Shown here piece after piece: positions 18,320 through 28,076 of a stretch of 64,000 bases of DNA (positions within the stretch are counted from its first letter, which is position 1; each line of letters begins with the position of its first letter). The notes below the pieces were generated by a model. That model ran no database searches and was not told the DNA's origin. It was given only the letters and a program-made list of their open reading frames with translations. The position numbers and the translations under genes are program-made. This DNA comes from Sphingomonadales bacterium (lineage in GTDB: Bacteria; Pseudomonadota; Alphaproteobacteria; Sphingomonadales; Sphingomonadaceae): assembly GCA_025362295.1 (NCBI GenBank), contig JANYGX010000017.1:1-64000 (forward strand). Reading direction: 5' to 3'.

Positions 18320-19171
18320 TCAAAGTACTCCGAATGTCCAGCCTTCTTTTGCAGCTATGTCTGGTGTTAAACCTAACGGCTTCCAATAACGCGGATCAGA
18401 CGATATGTGCCGCAGCCCCGCTGCAGAAATAAGCACATCTGTTTTATCATCGGTAAGGTTTGGTATGTTTGTAACTGGTTTTGATCCGAATGCGGCAAGA
18501 GCGATATTCAGCTCATCAAGCGAACGAATCTTTTTTCCCCTCAAACCTGCATGGCGAATAAAAGCGCGGCAATAAATTTCAACCAAAACTGATTTATTGT
18601 GTGGCTTGAAATCAAATGGCCAGATGGCAACATCATTTTTTATATGGTGCAAAAACCGCATTCCAGCAAAACTGGCTTTCGCAACCTGTGCCGCGCCTAC
18701 GGCATCAAATATCGAGGATGGCTTGCCGCCGCCAGCTGCATTGAAACTATGTTCGCACGCACGCAAACGCATAAAATTAGTTTTCTCACCAGACACCAGC
18801 CCATGATAGAATTGTTTATAATGAAGGACGTCAACAAACGATGCAGCGCCTAGATCAGGGTCATCGCATTGAGCCTCAACAAATTGCCAGAAATTTTTTG
18901 CAGTGACTGGAGCCTCTACACCATGCAGATAGGCTTTATGATCCATAAATGGTGGTGCAAATGAAAAATCAATACCGACAAGGATGCAATGCTCTGATAA
19001 AATCTGAGTTTTTAAATAGTGTAAAATTGACTCGCGCGACCATGGCTTATCCGCCGTTACCAATACTGGAGCTGATTTACCTTTCTTGCACAAGCCAATC
19101 TGCAGTTTATTTCCATAACCAGATTTTGCGCCAGACCAATCGATGGCAATGAAATGCGTGAACAAATCCAT
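18320..19171 (-). CDS. RNase H-fold protein, DUF429-like (predicted nuclease)
   Basis: A protein of 283 residues. It opens with a strand ending in Asp, FIAIDWSGAKSG (D11), and has a second strand with Asp in LVGIDFSFAPP. Further conserved-looking parts are GLRGKKIRSLDELN and DDKTDVLISAAGLRH near the end, where a third acidic residue (D in DKTDVLISA) could complete a site. This layout is that of the RNase H-like DUF429 group, often annotated as predicted nucleases; no function is proven as far as I know. It starts 8 bases after the GNAT gene and is the last of a four-gene operon purL-rarA-GNAT-this gene. Confidence 0.65.
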   Translation of the reverse strand: MDLFTHFIAIDWSGAKSGYGNKLQIGLCKKGKSAPVLVTADKPWSRESILHYLKTQILSEHCILVGIDFSFAPPFMDHKAYLHGVEAPVTAKNFWQFVEAQCDDPDLGAASFVDVLHYKQFYHGLVSGEKTNFMRLRACEHSFNAAGGGKPSSIFDAVGAAQVAKASFAGMRFLHHIKNDVAIWPFDFKPHNKSVLVEIYCRAFIRHAGLRGKKIRSLDELNIALAAFGSKPVTNIPNLTDDKTDVLISAAGLRHISSDPRYWKPLGLTPDIAAKEGWTFGVL

Positions 19172-19179
19172 AGATTATT

Positions 19180-19773
19180 TTATTTATACTTTTCAACTAA
19201 GTGTTGTAAATTTTTTTTAACACCTGCCCATTCTGCTGCAATAATGCTGAAGACCACGACATCTCTGATGCGGCCATCTGTTGCCATAATTGTGTGATTA
19301 CGAAGCACCCCGTCTTGCTTGGCGCCAAGGCGAGCTATCGCCGCGCGCGATTTAAGATTGAACCAGTCAGTGCGAAATTCAACAACATTGGTTTGCAAAA
19401 ATTCAAATGCGTGGTTTAAAAGCAGTAATTTACACTCTGTGTTAATGGAGCTACGCTGTACGCTTTTACGGTACCAAGTTGCCCCGATTTCCAGTCTCCT
19501 GTGCGCGGGTGCGATGTTGAGATAACGCGTCATGCCGATAATGTTTTTTGATAGTTTGTCAATAACTACAAATGCGACTGTGCTACCCTTTTCCTGCTCA
19601 TCGAGAACACTGATAATATACTCATGCATTTTCTCTGGAACTGGAATGGGTGTGAAGAATAACTCCCAAAGTTTACCATCCTGACTTGCATCAACTAGGC
19701 CTTGCACATCATCCAACATTAGGGGTCGAAGCTGTATATTCTCGCTTTCAAGTGTTGTTGGTGTCGCCCACAT
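19180..19773 (-). CDS. GNAT family N-acetyltransferase (RimJ-like)
   Basis: A protein of 197 residues. The pattern is that of the RimJ/RimL branch of GNAT: N-terminal LESENIQLRPLMLDDVQGL, the core strand AFVVIDKLSKNIIGMTRY, EIGATWYRKSVQRSSINTECK (acetyl-CoA binding region), FRTDWFNLKSRAAIARLGAKQDG, and a C-terminal RIRDVVVFSII. Members acetylate protein N-termini or small amines; the substrate here is unknown. It begins one base after the rarA stop, so it is tightly coupled to it, and DUF429 follows. Confidence 0.85.
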   Translation of the reverse strand: MWATPTTLESENIQLRPLMLDDVQGLVDASQDGKLWELFFTPIPVPEKMHEYIISVLDEQEKGSTVAFVVIDKLSKNIIGMTRYLNIAPAHRRLEIGATWYRKSVQRSSINTECKLLLLNHAFEFLQTNVVEFRTDWFNLKSRAAIARLGAKQDGVLRNHTIMATDGRIRDVVVFSIIAAEWAGVKKNLQHLVEKYK

Positions 19774-19774
19774 A

Positions 19775-21079
19775 CTATTCGTCCTTATTATTTTTAAGGC
19801 CGGCCCAATAATCTAGCCGCTTAATAATCTCTCGTTCAAAACCGCGCTCTACAGGTTCATAAAAAATTTGTGCATTCATCTCTTCTGGCCAATAGTCTGC
19901 ACCAGAAAATCCATCTGTCGTATTATGATCGTAAGCATAATCTTTGCCATAATCGAGTTGCTTCATCAACTTTGTTGGTGCGTTCAATATAGATTTTGGT
20001 GGTGTAAGCGAACCGGTATTGCGCGCTAGTGTTTTTGCCGCATTTTCAGCTTTGTAAGCGGCGTTGGATTTTGGTGCTGTGGCGAGATAAATACAGGCTT
20101 GTACAACTGCCAGCTCACCCTCCGGACTACCTAAAAAATCAAAAGCATCCTTTGCAGCAAGGGTTTGCAAAAGTGCTTGCGGATCGGCGAGGCCAATATC
20201 TTCTGAAGCAAATCGCACCATGCGGCGGAGCAGATACAACGGCTGCTCACCAGCCACAAGCATGCGCGCAAGATAGTAAAGAGATGCATTAACATCTGAT
20301 CCGCGCAAGGATTTATGAAAGGCACTGATCAGATTATAATGACCATCACGGTCTTTATCGTAGACAGGCAAGCGACGGTGCAGCAGTGTTGCCAAGGAAG
20401 AAATATCAAGTGGACTTTTGATTTCAAGCGATAATAAGGTTTCAACCTGATTGAGTAGAAATCGCCCATCTCCGTCGGCAAAATTGAGCAGCGCCTCACG
20501 AGCATCAGCTTGGAGCGGCAGTGATTTATTTGCGTCACGCTCTGCCCGATCGAGAAGCACAGCCAAAGCGCTCTCATTTAGCCGGTTCAGCACCAGCACC
20601 TGAGCACGTGACAGTAGGGCTGCGTTCAAAGCAAAGCTCGGATTTTCTGTTGTTGCACCCACAAGAATAACTGTGCCATTCTCTACATAGGGTAAAAAAC
20701 CATCTTGCTGTGCACGGTTGAAGCGGTGAATCTCGTCAACAAACAGTAGGGTTTGTTTACCATTCGATGCAGCGATCTTCGCTTCCTCAAAAACTTTTTT
20801 TAAATCGGCCACGCCGGAGAAAACAGCTGAAAGCGATGCAAAACGTAAGCCTACAGCCTCTGCCAGCAATCGTGCCAGCGTCGTTTTACCTGTACCCGGT
20901 GGCCCCCATAAAATCAGTGATGCGAGCTTATGAACGGCAACCATACGCGTAATGCTACCGTCTGGACCGGTCAGGTGATCTTGCCCGACAACCTGCGCTA
21001 ACGATTGTGGCCGCAAACGCTCAGCAAGGGGTTGCTTTGCAGCCTTGATGTCTTCATTTGTGCCAAATAAATCAGCCAT
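19775..21079 (-). CDS. rarA: Replication-associated recombination protein A (AAA+ ATPase, MgsA)
   Basis: A protein of 434 residues. RarA features: N-terminal [20 protein letters not shown], Walker A GPPGTGKT (residues 59-66), Walker [12 protein letters not shown] (D115, E116), a sensor region [19 protein letters not shown], and the C-terminal tetramer domain with [20 protein letters not shown]. RarA acts at stalled replication forks together with single-strand-binding protein and RecA. Its start overlaps the end of purL by 8 bases, an unusual partnership with a purine gene. Confidence 0.95.
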   Translation of the reverse strand: MADLFGTNEDIKAAKQPLAERLRPQSLAQVVGQDHLTGPDGSITRMVAVHKLASLILWGPPGTGKTTLARLLAEAVGLRFASLSAVFSGVADLKKVFEEAKIAASNGKQTLLFVDEIHRFNRAQQDGFLPYVENGTVILVGATTENPSFALNAALLSRAQVLVLNRLNESALAVLLDRAERDANKSLPLQADAREALLNFADGDGRFLLNQVETLLSLEIKSPLDISSLATLLHRRLPVYDKDRDGHYNLISAFHKSLRGSDVNASLYYLARMLVAGEQPLYLLRRMVRFASEDIGLADPQALLQTLAAKDAFDFLGSPEGELAVVQACIYLATAPKSNAAYKAENAAKTLARNTGSLTPPKSILNAPTKLMKQLDYGKDYAYDHNTTDGFSGADYWPEEMNAQIFYEPVERGFEREIIKRLDYWAGLKNNKDE

Positions 21080-23249
21080 TCATCAACTTTGGAAAGAAGG
21101 CGTTGTGGGATGCTTTGATATCAACAAGCGAAACATTCAGTACTTTTTCAACCTTGATTGTATTGCCACCTGTCGTGCCAATAACGGCGGCCACCACGCC
21201 GGCAACTTCCGCACTGTTTAACACAGCTTCTGGTTTGCTTGTTGTAACGATATAGCGTGCCTGATCTTCACCAAACAAAACAGTGTGCAAAAATTGATCG
21301 ATGCTGCAGCCTATTCCGGACGCCATTGCCATATCACATAATGCCGCTATTAAACCACCATCAGACACATCGTGCACGGCTGACACATATTTATTCTTGA
21401 TTAGCTCTCGCACACAATCTCCATTGCGCCTTTCAGCCACAAGATCAACCGGCGGCGGCGGTCCATCCTCACGACCCAGAATTTCGCGCAGGTATAATGA
21501 TTGGCCCAGATGGCCATTCGTTTCGCCGATCAAAATAATGCTTTCTGCCGCCGCCTTGAAAGGCAATGTTGCCATAATGGAATAATTTTCAAGCAGCCCA
21601 ACACCACCAATAGCGGGCGTTGGCAAAATACCAGTGCCATTTGTTTCGTTGTAGAGTGACACATTGCCAGAGACGACGGGAAAATCTAGTGCTGTGCATG
21701 CGGCTGCCATGCCTTCAATACAGCCGACAAACTGGCCCATAATATCGGGCCGCTGCGGGTTACCGAAATTCATACAGTCGGTGATTGCTAAAGGTAACGC
21801 ACCGACAGCGGTAATATTGCGCCATACCTCGGCAACCGCTTGTTTGCCCCCCTCATACGGATCGGCAAAGCAATAGCGCGGCGTACAATCCGTTGACATA
21901 GCGAGAGCTTTTTGTGTGCCGTGCACGCGGACGATGGCAGCATCACCGCCTGGTCGCGCAATCGTATCAGCCATCACCATATGGTCATATTGCTCCCAGA
22001 TCCATCGCCGCGAGGCCATGTCCGGCGAACCCATAAGTTTGACCAGGGCTTGGCCGTAATCGTTTGGCTCTTCTATAATCTCTAACGGCTCACGTTTTGG
22101 TGTTGCGACATAAGGCCTATTGTAGAGCGGTGCATCATCGCCAATTGGCGCCAAGGGAATATCGCAAACAGTTTTGCCACCAAATTTCAGTACTAAGCAT
22201 TCCGTATCCGTGATGTGGCCAATTATTGCAAAATCAAGACCCCACTTATGAAAAATAGTGCGTGCAAAATCTTCTCGACCTGGTTTAAGAATCATCAGCA
22301 TGCGTTCCTGCGATTCAGACAGCATCATTTCATAGGGCACCATACCAGATTCCCGACACGGTACCTGATCGAGGTCAAGTTCAATCCCAACGCCCCCCTT
22401 TGATGCCATCTCTACGGATGATGATGTGAGGCCAGCCGCGCCCATATCCTGAATGGCAACAATAGCATCCGATGCCATCAGTTCCAAGCAGGCTTCGATC
22501 AACAGTTTTTCTGTAAACGGATCGCCAACTTGCACTGTAGGGCGTTTGGCATCACTGTCTTCGGTGAACGCCGCAGATGCCATGGTGGCACCGTGAATGC
22601 CATCACGGCCAGTTTTGCTACCGACATAAACCACCGGATTGCCAATACCAGCAGCGGCGGAATAGAAAATTTTATCCGTGCGGGCAAGGCCTACGGTCAT
22701 GGCATTGACCAAAATATTGCCATTGTAGGATGAGTGAAAATTAACCTCACCACCCACTGTCGGTACACCGACACAATTGCCATAGCCGCCAATACCAGAC
22801 ACAACACCTGCAATAAGATGACGCATTTTAGGGTGATCCACATCGCCAAATCGCAAAGCGTTCATGTTGGCGATTGGGCGTGCTCCCATGGTAAAAACAT
22901 CGCGTAATATGCCACCAACTCCAGTAGCCGCACCTTGATAAGGCTCTATGTAACTTGGGTGATTGTGGCTTTCCATTTTAAAAATAGCAGCCCAGCCGTC
23001 GCCAATATCTATCACGCCCGCGTTTTCTCCAGGGCCGCAAATGACCCAAGGTGCATTGGTCGGTAGCTTTTTTAGGTGAATACGCGATGACTTGTAGGAG
23101 CAGTGCTCGGACCACATCACCGAGAATATGCCTAGCTCAGTTATATTGGGTGTACGGCCGAGCGCTTTTAGCACCCGCTCATATTCTTCAGGTGTAAAAC
23201 CATGCTCGTCAATAACCTGAGGTGTGATCTCAAAAGATTTAAAAGTCAT
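21072..23249 (-). CDS. purL: Phosphoribosylformylglycinamidine synthase subunit II
   Basis: A protein of 725 residues, the small PurL form that works with separate PurQ and PurS. Visible are [14 protein letters not shown] near the N-terminus, the ATP/Mg region [26 protein letters not shown], and two AIRS-like halves, the second with [17 protein letters not shown]. It turns FGAR into FGAM in purine synthesis using ammonia channelled from PurQ. It is the first gene of the minus-strand operon with rarA and is divergent from pstS across 262 bases that also carry the Pho box. Confidence 0.96.
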   Translation of the reverse strand: MTFKSFEITPQVIDEHGFTPEEYERVLKALGRTPNITELGIFSVMWSEHCSYKSSRIHLKKLPTNAPWVICGPGENAGVIDIGDGWAAIFKMESHNHPSYIEPYQGAATGVGGILRDVFTMGARPIANMNALRFGDVDHPKMRHLIAGVVSGIGGYGNCVGVPTVGGEVNFHSSYNGNILVNAMTVGLARTDKIFYSAAAGIGNPVVYVGSKTGRDGIHGATMASAAFTEDSDAKRPTVQVGDPFTEKLLIEACLELMASDAIVAIQDMGAAGLTSSSVEMASKGGVGIELDLDQVPCRESGMVPYEMMLSESQERMLMILKPGREDFARTIFHKWGLDFAIIGHITDTECLVLKFGGKTVCDIPLAPIGDDAPLYNRPYVATPKREPLEIIEEPNDYGQALVKLMGSPDMASRRWIWEQYDHMVMADTIARPGGDAAIVRVHGTQKALAMSTDCTPRYCFADPYEGGKQAVAEVWRNITAVGALPLAITDCMNFGNPQRPDIMGQFVGCIEGMAAACTALDFPVVSGNVSLYNETNGTGILPTPAIGGVGLLENYSIMATLPFKAAAESIILIGETNGHLGQSLYLREILGREDGPPPPVDLVAERRNGDCVRELIKNKYVSAVHDVSDGGLIAALCDMAMASGIGCSIDQFLHTVLFGEDQARYIVTTSKPEAVLNSAEVAGVVAAVIGTTGGNTIKVEKVLNVSLVDIKASHNAFFPKLMNG

Positions 23250-23359
23250 CGATATTCGCCAAAATTATGCTGTTTTATTTTATGATGCAAGTTGTGTAGC
23301 GGATGGCCGATTGTCTGACCAGATGGCACTCATTAAATGTAGCACCACTAAATGATTTA

Positions 23360-23379
23360 TGTTCTTATTTTGTTCTTAT
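23360..23379 (+). repeat. Direct repeat TGTTCTTAT x2, 11-base period
   Basis: TGTTCTTAT occurs at 23360-23368 and again at 23371-23379, exactly 11 bases apart. This is the helical period used by tandem PhoB half-sites, and it lies just upstream of the better Pho box. The bases fit the Pho half-site (TGTCATA) poorly, so it may be a weak accessory PhoB site or chance. Confidence 0.3.
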
Positions 23380-23391
23380 AAATCGTAATTT

Positions 23392-23409
23392 ATGTCATCA
23401 AACTGTAAC
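23392..23409 (+). promoter_or_regulatory. Pho box of the pst operon
   Basis: The 18 bases ATGTCATCAAACTGTAAC match 14 of 18 positions of the PhoB consensus CTGTCATAWAWCTGTCAT. They form two half-sites 11 bases apart. A -10-like TATCTT follows at 23422-23427, about 12 bases downstream, as in PhoB-activated promoters where the Pho box replaces the -35. The transcript would start about 75 bases before pstS. Placement ahead of pstSCAB-phoU-phoB supports it strongly. Confidence 0.75.
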
Positions 23410-23511
23410 AAAAAATTCACATATCTTACGCATCGCACCATTAAATATTATGTAATAATAAATATTTATGAATTTACCCTTATTTTTTAATCCGTACTGG
23501 AGGTAATTAGT

Positions 23512-24561
23512 ATGTCAAAAAAAGCATTTTCTCTTTCACTGGTAATCTTGGCCGCTGAAATATTGTTAACGAATGGAGCCCACGCTCAGGCACGCAGTCA
23601 AATTAGCATTGTTGGCTCCGGAACAGTCTTTCCGTTTGCTGCAACTGTAGCAGAGCGCTTTGGCAAGACCGGTAAATTCAAAACACCCAAAGTTGAAGAA
23701 ACCGGCACTGGTGGCGGTATGAAACTTTTTTGCGGCGGTGTAGGGCCAAAGTTCCCGGATATTACGAACGCATCTCGTCGCATGAAAGCTTCGGAAGCCA
23801 AATTATGCAGTGATAATGGTGTAAGCAAAGTCGTTGAAGTTAAAATAGGATATGATGGCATAGTCATTGCGCACTCAAAAGCCAAACCAAACTTTGCTCT
23901 CACTACAAAACAGCTTTATTTAGCAATGACGGCAAAATTACCGAACGGCAAACTAAACACAAATAAAAACTGGAGCGACATCGATAAAAGTTTGCCGAAC
24001 CAGCCGATTGAACTTATTGGCCCGCCTATAGTATCAGGTACAAGAGATGCGTTTCTTGAATTGGTGATGAAGCCTGGTTGTGCTGCTGCTGCGCCTGCAA
24101 TTGCTGCCATTGAAAAGACCGAGGAGGCAAAATGGAAATCAATGTGTCAAAGCCTTCGTGAAGATGGAAAATATGTAATTGGCAGTGAAAATTATAATCT
24201 TACCGTACAAAAGCTCGTCACCAACCCTCAAGCCGTTGGTTTATTCGGTTTTAGCTATCTTGAAGGCAATGCTGATAAAATTGTAGCATCGCCCATCAAC
24301 GGTGTGCCAGTAAGTTACGATAATATTGCTTCGGGTAAATATCCTGTCTCACGCCCACTCTTCTTTTACATTAAAAAATCGCATATTGGCGCAATTCCAG
24401 GTTTGAAAGAATACGCAAGGACATGGGCAAGTGACGCCGTGTGGGGTACCGATGGCATTTTGGTTGAAAAGGGTTTGATTGCTATGCCGGCTGTTGAGCG
24501 CCAATCAAGTACAGCCACCATTAATGCCCTTAATGAACTTGATTTCAGCAAACTTAAATAA
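23512..24561 (+). CDS. pstS: Phosphate ABC transporter substrate-binding protein
   Basis: A protein of 349 residues with a signal peptide cleaved near AHA-Q. The mature N-terminus ISIVGSGTVFPFAATVAERF holds the Thr/Ser phosphate contacts of PstS. VEETGTGGGMKLFCGGVG and PPIVSGTRDAFLELV follow, the latter giving the Arg-Asp phosphate contact. It is the periplasmic binding protein for phosphate. GGAGG lies 8-12 bases before the ATG. It leads the pst-pho operon behind the Pho box. Confidence 0.95.
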   Translation: MSKKAFSLSLVILAAEILLTNGAHAQARSQISIVGSGTVFPFAATVAERFGKTGKFKTPKVEETGTGGGMKLFCGGVGPKFPDITNASRRMKASEAKLCSDNGVSKVVEVKIGYDGIVIAHSKAKPNFALTTKQLYLAMTAKLPNGKLNTNKNWSDIDKSLPNQPIELIGPPIVSGTRDAFLELVMKPGCAAAAPAIAAIEKTEEAKWKSMCQSLREDGKYVIGSENYNLTVQKLVTNPQAVGLFGFSYLEGNADKIVASPINGVPVSYDNIASGKYPVSRPLFFYIKKSHIGAIPGLKEYARTWASDAVWGTDGILVEKGLIAMPAVERQSSTATINALNELDFSKLK

Positions 24562-24585
24562 TAGCGCAATCCCGGGAGCAGCCTG

Positions 24586-25962
24586 GTGCAAATTTGGCCT
24601 GTAATATTTGCATTAGTGCTGCTCTCTCTTGTTGGCTTTGCCGTTGGACAATGGCGAGCTACTGTAGTGCTGAGCCGGAATGAGTATTTGCATTCAAGGC
24701 CAGGCCATCATGGCTGGTACACAGCCCTGATAACTTTTTTGCCGGCACTTGTTATTTTAATTGCCGTAAGTTTTTACTTGCCACACACAATAGATGCGGC
24801 AACTCTAGAAAATCTACCACACAATGAACAACCTGTAGATGCGTTATCCCGACAGGTGGCCTTGAATGAAATTCAATCCCTGTCTCAGCATAGCGGCATA
24901 CTGCCGAGTTCACCTGCCATGGCAGAAGCTGCAAAAAACTATGAAGTTAGGCTAAGACAAGCGACGTTATGGCTTGCGATCAGCGTGCTTGGCACCGCTA
25001 TTATTGGATTGGTAGTCAGCAGCTCTCAAATAACCACACAATTTAAAGCGCGATCTATTGTAGAAGCAATATTCATGGGCGGATTGTCTTTAAGTTCGGT
25101 CATCGCCATATTGATTACCGTTGGCATAGTCTTGTCGCTTCTATTTGAAAGTATCCGCTTTTTTGAAAAAGTACCGCTTTTGAATTTTCTTGGTACATCG
25201 TGGTCAACACAAATGGCTATCCGGTCTGATCAGGTGGGGTCAGTTGGCAGTTTTGGAGCACTTCCTCTGATTTATGGAACTGCATTTATCTCCCTGATAG
25301 CTATGTTGGTCGCAGTGCCAATCGGGTTGATGTCAGCCATATACTTGACGCAATATGCCAGTCTTAAAATGCGACGCATTTTGAAGCCGGTGCTTGAAAT
25401 ATTGGCTGGCGTGCCAACAGTTGTCTACGGTGTTTTTGCTGTCATAACCATTGCGCCAGCCATTCGCGCCTGGGGACAATCTATGGGCATTGACGCCACA
25501 TCGGATAGTGCGCTGGCTGCCGGTTTGGTGATGGGCGTGATGATTATTCCGTTTATGTCTTCGATGTCAGACGATGCGCTTACAGCTGTTCCACAGTCAA
25601 TGCGCGACGGGTCTCTGGCACTCGGCGCGACGCCATCAGAAACAATACGCAAGGTTTTGCTGCCAGCAGCGCTACCTGGCATTGCAGGCAGTTTTTTGCT
25701 GGCCATTAGCCGCGCTATTGGTGAAACAATGATTGTTGTGATGGCCGCAGGCCAAGCTGCAAATCTTACAATCAATCCATTCAAGTCAGTAACTACAGTC
25801 ACTGTACAAATTGTTGCGGCATTAACAGGCGGTGATGAAACATTTGATTCACCGCGCACATTGGTTGCCTTTGCTCTTGGCTTACTTTTGTTTATCATTA
25901 CGTTGCTTCTTAATATTATTGCATTGCGCGTGGTCAAAAAATACCGGGAAGCTTATGATTGA
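24586..25962 (+). CDS. pstC: Phosphate ABC transporter permease PstC
   Basis: A protein of 458 residues from a GTG start at 24586. The ABC permease core is in the second half: AIYLTQYASLKMRRILKPV, LEILAGVPTVVYGVFA, then the EAA-like loop SLALGATPSETIRKVLLPAALPGI. The first 200 residues hold extra membrane segments and a soluble part, so the protein is much longer than E. coli PstC. This long form is usual in alphaproteobacteria. It forms half of the phosphate channel. Its end overlaps pstA by 8 bases. Confidence 0.94.
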   Translation: MQIWPVIFALVLLSLVGFAVGQWRATVVLSRNEYLHSRPGHHGWYTALITFLPALVILIAVSFYLPHTIDAATLENLPHNEQPVDALSRQVALNEIQSLSQHSGILPSSPAMAEAAKNYEVRLRQATLWLAISVLGTAIIGLVVSSSQITTQFKARSIVEAIFMGGLSLSSVIAILITVGIVLSLLFESIRFFEKVPLLNFLGTSWSTQMAIRSDQVGSVGSFGALPLIYGTAFISLIAMLVAVPIGLMSAIYLTQYASLKMRRILKPVLEILAGVPTVVYGVFAVITIAPAIRAWGQSMGIDATSDSALAAGLVMGVMIIPFMSSMSDDALTAVPQSMRDGSLALGATPSETIRKVLLPAALPGIAGSFLLAISRAIGETMIVVMAAGQAANLTINPFKSVTTVTVQIVAALTGGDETFDSPRTLVAFALGLLLFIITLLLNIIALRVVKKYREAYD

Positions 25963-27259
25963 GGACCATCAAACGCAGCAAGTGCCAACCAATTGGCGGG
26001 ATGCAGCCATGCAGCAGCGTATAAAAAAACGCTACGCTGCAGAAAAGCGATTTCGGCTTTTTGGTTTCACCACAGTCATATTCGCATTGGGATTTCTGGT
26101 ATTTTTAATCGGCGATGTGGTTTTGAAAGCTTTTCCGGCTTTTACAGCTGCGGAGATACAGCTATCCGTCACATTTGATTCAACAGCTTTTGGCCTTGCA
26201 AGAACCCGCGCCGATATTGATGCAGCTGAATATGGGGCATTTATCAAAGCTGGTCTTGCAAAGCGTTTTCCAGAAGCTCAAAATCGAACAACAAAACGTG
26301 AGTTAAGGGAACTGGTTAGTGAGGATGCCGAACGTGTTTTAAAAGCAGCCGTAGAGGCTAATCCTGATCTTATTGGCAAAACAAAGGTTTTTTGGCTACC
26401 TGGCTCAGATATTGTTGAACTTTACGTCAAAAATCAATTAAACGCAAAAGGGGTTGTGGGTGAACGGCTGGCCTCGGACACAATGTTGGCCCGGCTGAAC
26501 AGTGCTCAATCAAATGGCGAATTACGCAAGACGTTTAATACACGTTTTTTTTCTGCGCCAGATTCAAAACATGCAGAACTTGCCGGTATTGCCGGTTCTG
26601 CCAAAGGCTCGTTGCTTACTTTATTTGTAACGTTGCTGGCAGCGTTTCCATTGGCAATTTTCACTGCGATTTATCTTGAACAGTTTGCCCCCAAAAACCA
26701 TCTGACTGACTTTATTGAGGTTAATATTAATAACCTGGCCGCGGTGCCATCGGTAATATATGGTTTGCTTGGTGCTTCAGTATATTTAGGCTTTATGGAA
26801 ATGCATCGGTCAGCATCACTGGTTGGTGGTTTAACCCTGGCGCTGATGACAATGCCGACCATTGTTATTGCCTCAAGGGCTGCCATCAAAGCTGTGCCAC
26901 CCTCAATACGCGATGGTGCAGTTGCGCTTGGTGCGTCGCCTTTACAGGCAGTGTTTCATCATGTCTTGCCATCTGCGATGCCAGGTATGCTTACCGGCAC
27001 TATTATAGGCATGTCTCGTGCTTTAGGTGAAACCGCACCACTCTTGTTGATCGGTATGGTTGGTTTTTTTGGTGACATACCAAGCTCTTTTAATGATGGA
27101 ACAGCAGTGCTCCCAGTACAAATTTATATCTGGGCCAGTGCGACCGAGCGTTTGTTTGCGCAAAAAACATCGGCGGCAATATTGGTGCTTCTGTTGTTTC
27201 TCATAATTATGAATGCAACAGCTATATACTTTCGCAATCGTTTCGAAAAACGCTGGTAA
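25955..27259 (+). CDS. pstA: Phosphate ABC transporter permease PstA (long form, DUF3333 N-terminus)
   Basis: About 434 residues from the ATG at 25955, which overlaps the pstC end by 8 bases; the longer upstream frame is shadow sequence over pstC. One membrane segment near residue 30-50 is followed by a soluble N-terminal domain of about 160 residues (DUF3333 type). The permease core then has LTDFIEVNINNLAAVPSVIYGLLG and AVALGASPLQAVFHHVLPSAMPGM (EAA loop). It pairs with PstC. The long N-terminus is typical of alphaproteobacterial PstA. Confidence 0.93.
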   Translation: MIEDHQTQQVPTNWRDAAMQQRIKKRYAAEKRFRLFGFTTVIFALGFLVFLIGDVVLKAFPAFTAAEIQLSVTFDSTAFGLARTRADIDAAEYGAFIKAGLAKRFPEAQNRTTKRELRELVSEDAERVLKAAVEANPDLIGKTKVFWLPGSDIVELYVKNQLNAKGVVGERLASDTMLARLNSAQSNGELRKTFNTRFFSAPDSKHAELAGIAGSAKGSLLTLFVTLLAAFPLAIFTAIYLEQFAPKNHLTDFIEVNINNLAAVPSVIYGLLGASVYLGFMEMHRSASLVGGLTLALMTMPTIVIASRAAIKAVPPSIRDGAVALGASPLQAVFHHVLPSAMPGMLTGTIIGMSRALGETAPLLLIGMVGFFGDIPSSFNDGTAVLPVQIYIWASATERLFAQKTSAAILVLLLFLIIMNATAIYFRNRFEKRW

Positions 27260-27262
27260 ACC

Positions 27263-28063
27263 ATGTATAATATAACAGGTGTTGGAATGAACAAGCAGGA
27301 TGTCAGTGCAGTCAAAATGACGGCACTGAATTGCAATGTCTACTACAATGAAAAACAAGCCATAAAAGATGTGACAATCGATATCCGCGCCGATGAAGTC
27401 ACAGCGTTTATAGGTCCGTCCGGCTGCGGCAAATCGACATTTTTGCGCTGCCTCAATCGTATGAATGACACGATTGCAGGATGTCGTGTAACCGGTGATA
27501 TCAAGCTCGATGGTGAAGATATTTATGGCAAGGCCATGGACGTGGTTCAGTTGCGTGCTCGCGTCGGTATGGTGTTTCAAAAACCCAACCCGTTTCCTAA
27601 ATCAATCTATGAAAACATCGCCTATGGGCCTCGTATTCATGGTTTAATTTCTAACAAAACAGGCCTTGACGAAGTGGTGAAAAATAGTTTGCAAAAAGCT
27701 GGACTTTGGGAAGAAGTCAAGGATCGTCTGAATGAATCTGGCACAGCATTGTCAGGTGGACAGCAGCAACGTTTGTGTATTGCGCGAGCTATAGCAGTAA
27801 ACCCTGAGGTCATTTTAATGGACGAACCATGTTCAGCACTTGATCCAATTGCAACAGCAAAGATTGAGGAGCTCATTGAAGAATTGCGCGGGCGCTATGC
27901 AATAGTTATTGTTACACATAATATGCAACAGGCAGCCCGTGTCAGCCAGAAAACAGCTTTTTTTCATCTGGGTTCTATGGTTGAATATGGTGCCACAACT
28001 GATATTTTTACCAATCCTCGCAAAGAACGTACAAAAGATTATATAACCGGTCGTTACGGTTGA
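27263..28063 (+). CDS. pstB: Phosphate ABC transporter ATP-binding protein
   Basis: A protein of 266 residues. Walker A is GPSGCGKS (residues 51-58), then a Q-loop in [20 protein letters not shown], the ABC signature LSGGQQQR, Walker [13 protein letters not shown] and a switch His in [12 protein letters not shown]. It drives phosphate import through PstC-PstA. The ATG at 27263 is three bases after the pstA stop. A second ATG at 27287 has a better ribosome site (GGTGTTGGA) and may be the true start. Confidence 0.96.
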   Translation: MYNITGVGMNKQDVSAVKMTALNCNVYYNEKQAIKDVTIDIRADEVTAFIGPSGCGKSTFLRCLNRMNDTIAGCRVTGDIKLDGEDIYGKAMDVVQLRARVGMVFQKPNPFPKSIYENIAYGPRIHGLISNKTGLDEVVKNSLQKAGLWEEVKDRLNESGTALSGGQQQRLCIARAIAVNPEVILMDEPCSALDPIATAKIEELIEELRGRYAIVIVTHNMQQAARVSQKTAFFHLGSMVEYGATTDIFTNPRKERTKDYITGRYG

Positions 28064-28076
28064 AGGGCACTAGGAT

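Noticed and set aside
23360-23379. The direct repeat as the start of a CRISPR array
   Set aside because: There are only two 9-base units with a 2-base spacer, in a promoter region; nothing resembles CRISPR repeats or cas genes.
25425-25937. Open frame of 170 codons opposite pstC
   Set aside because: It is antisense to the conserved permease core; the Ile/Thr/Ala-rich product mirrors the membrane segments.
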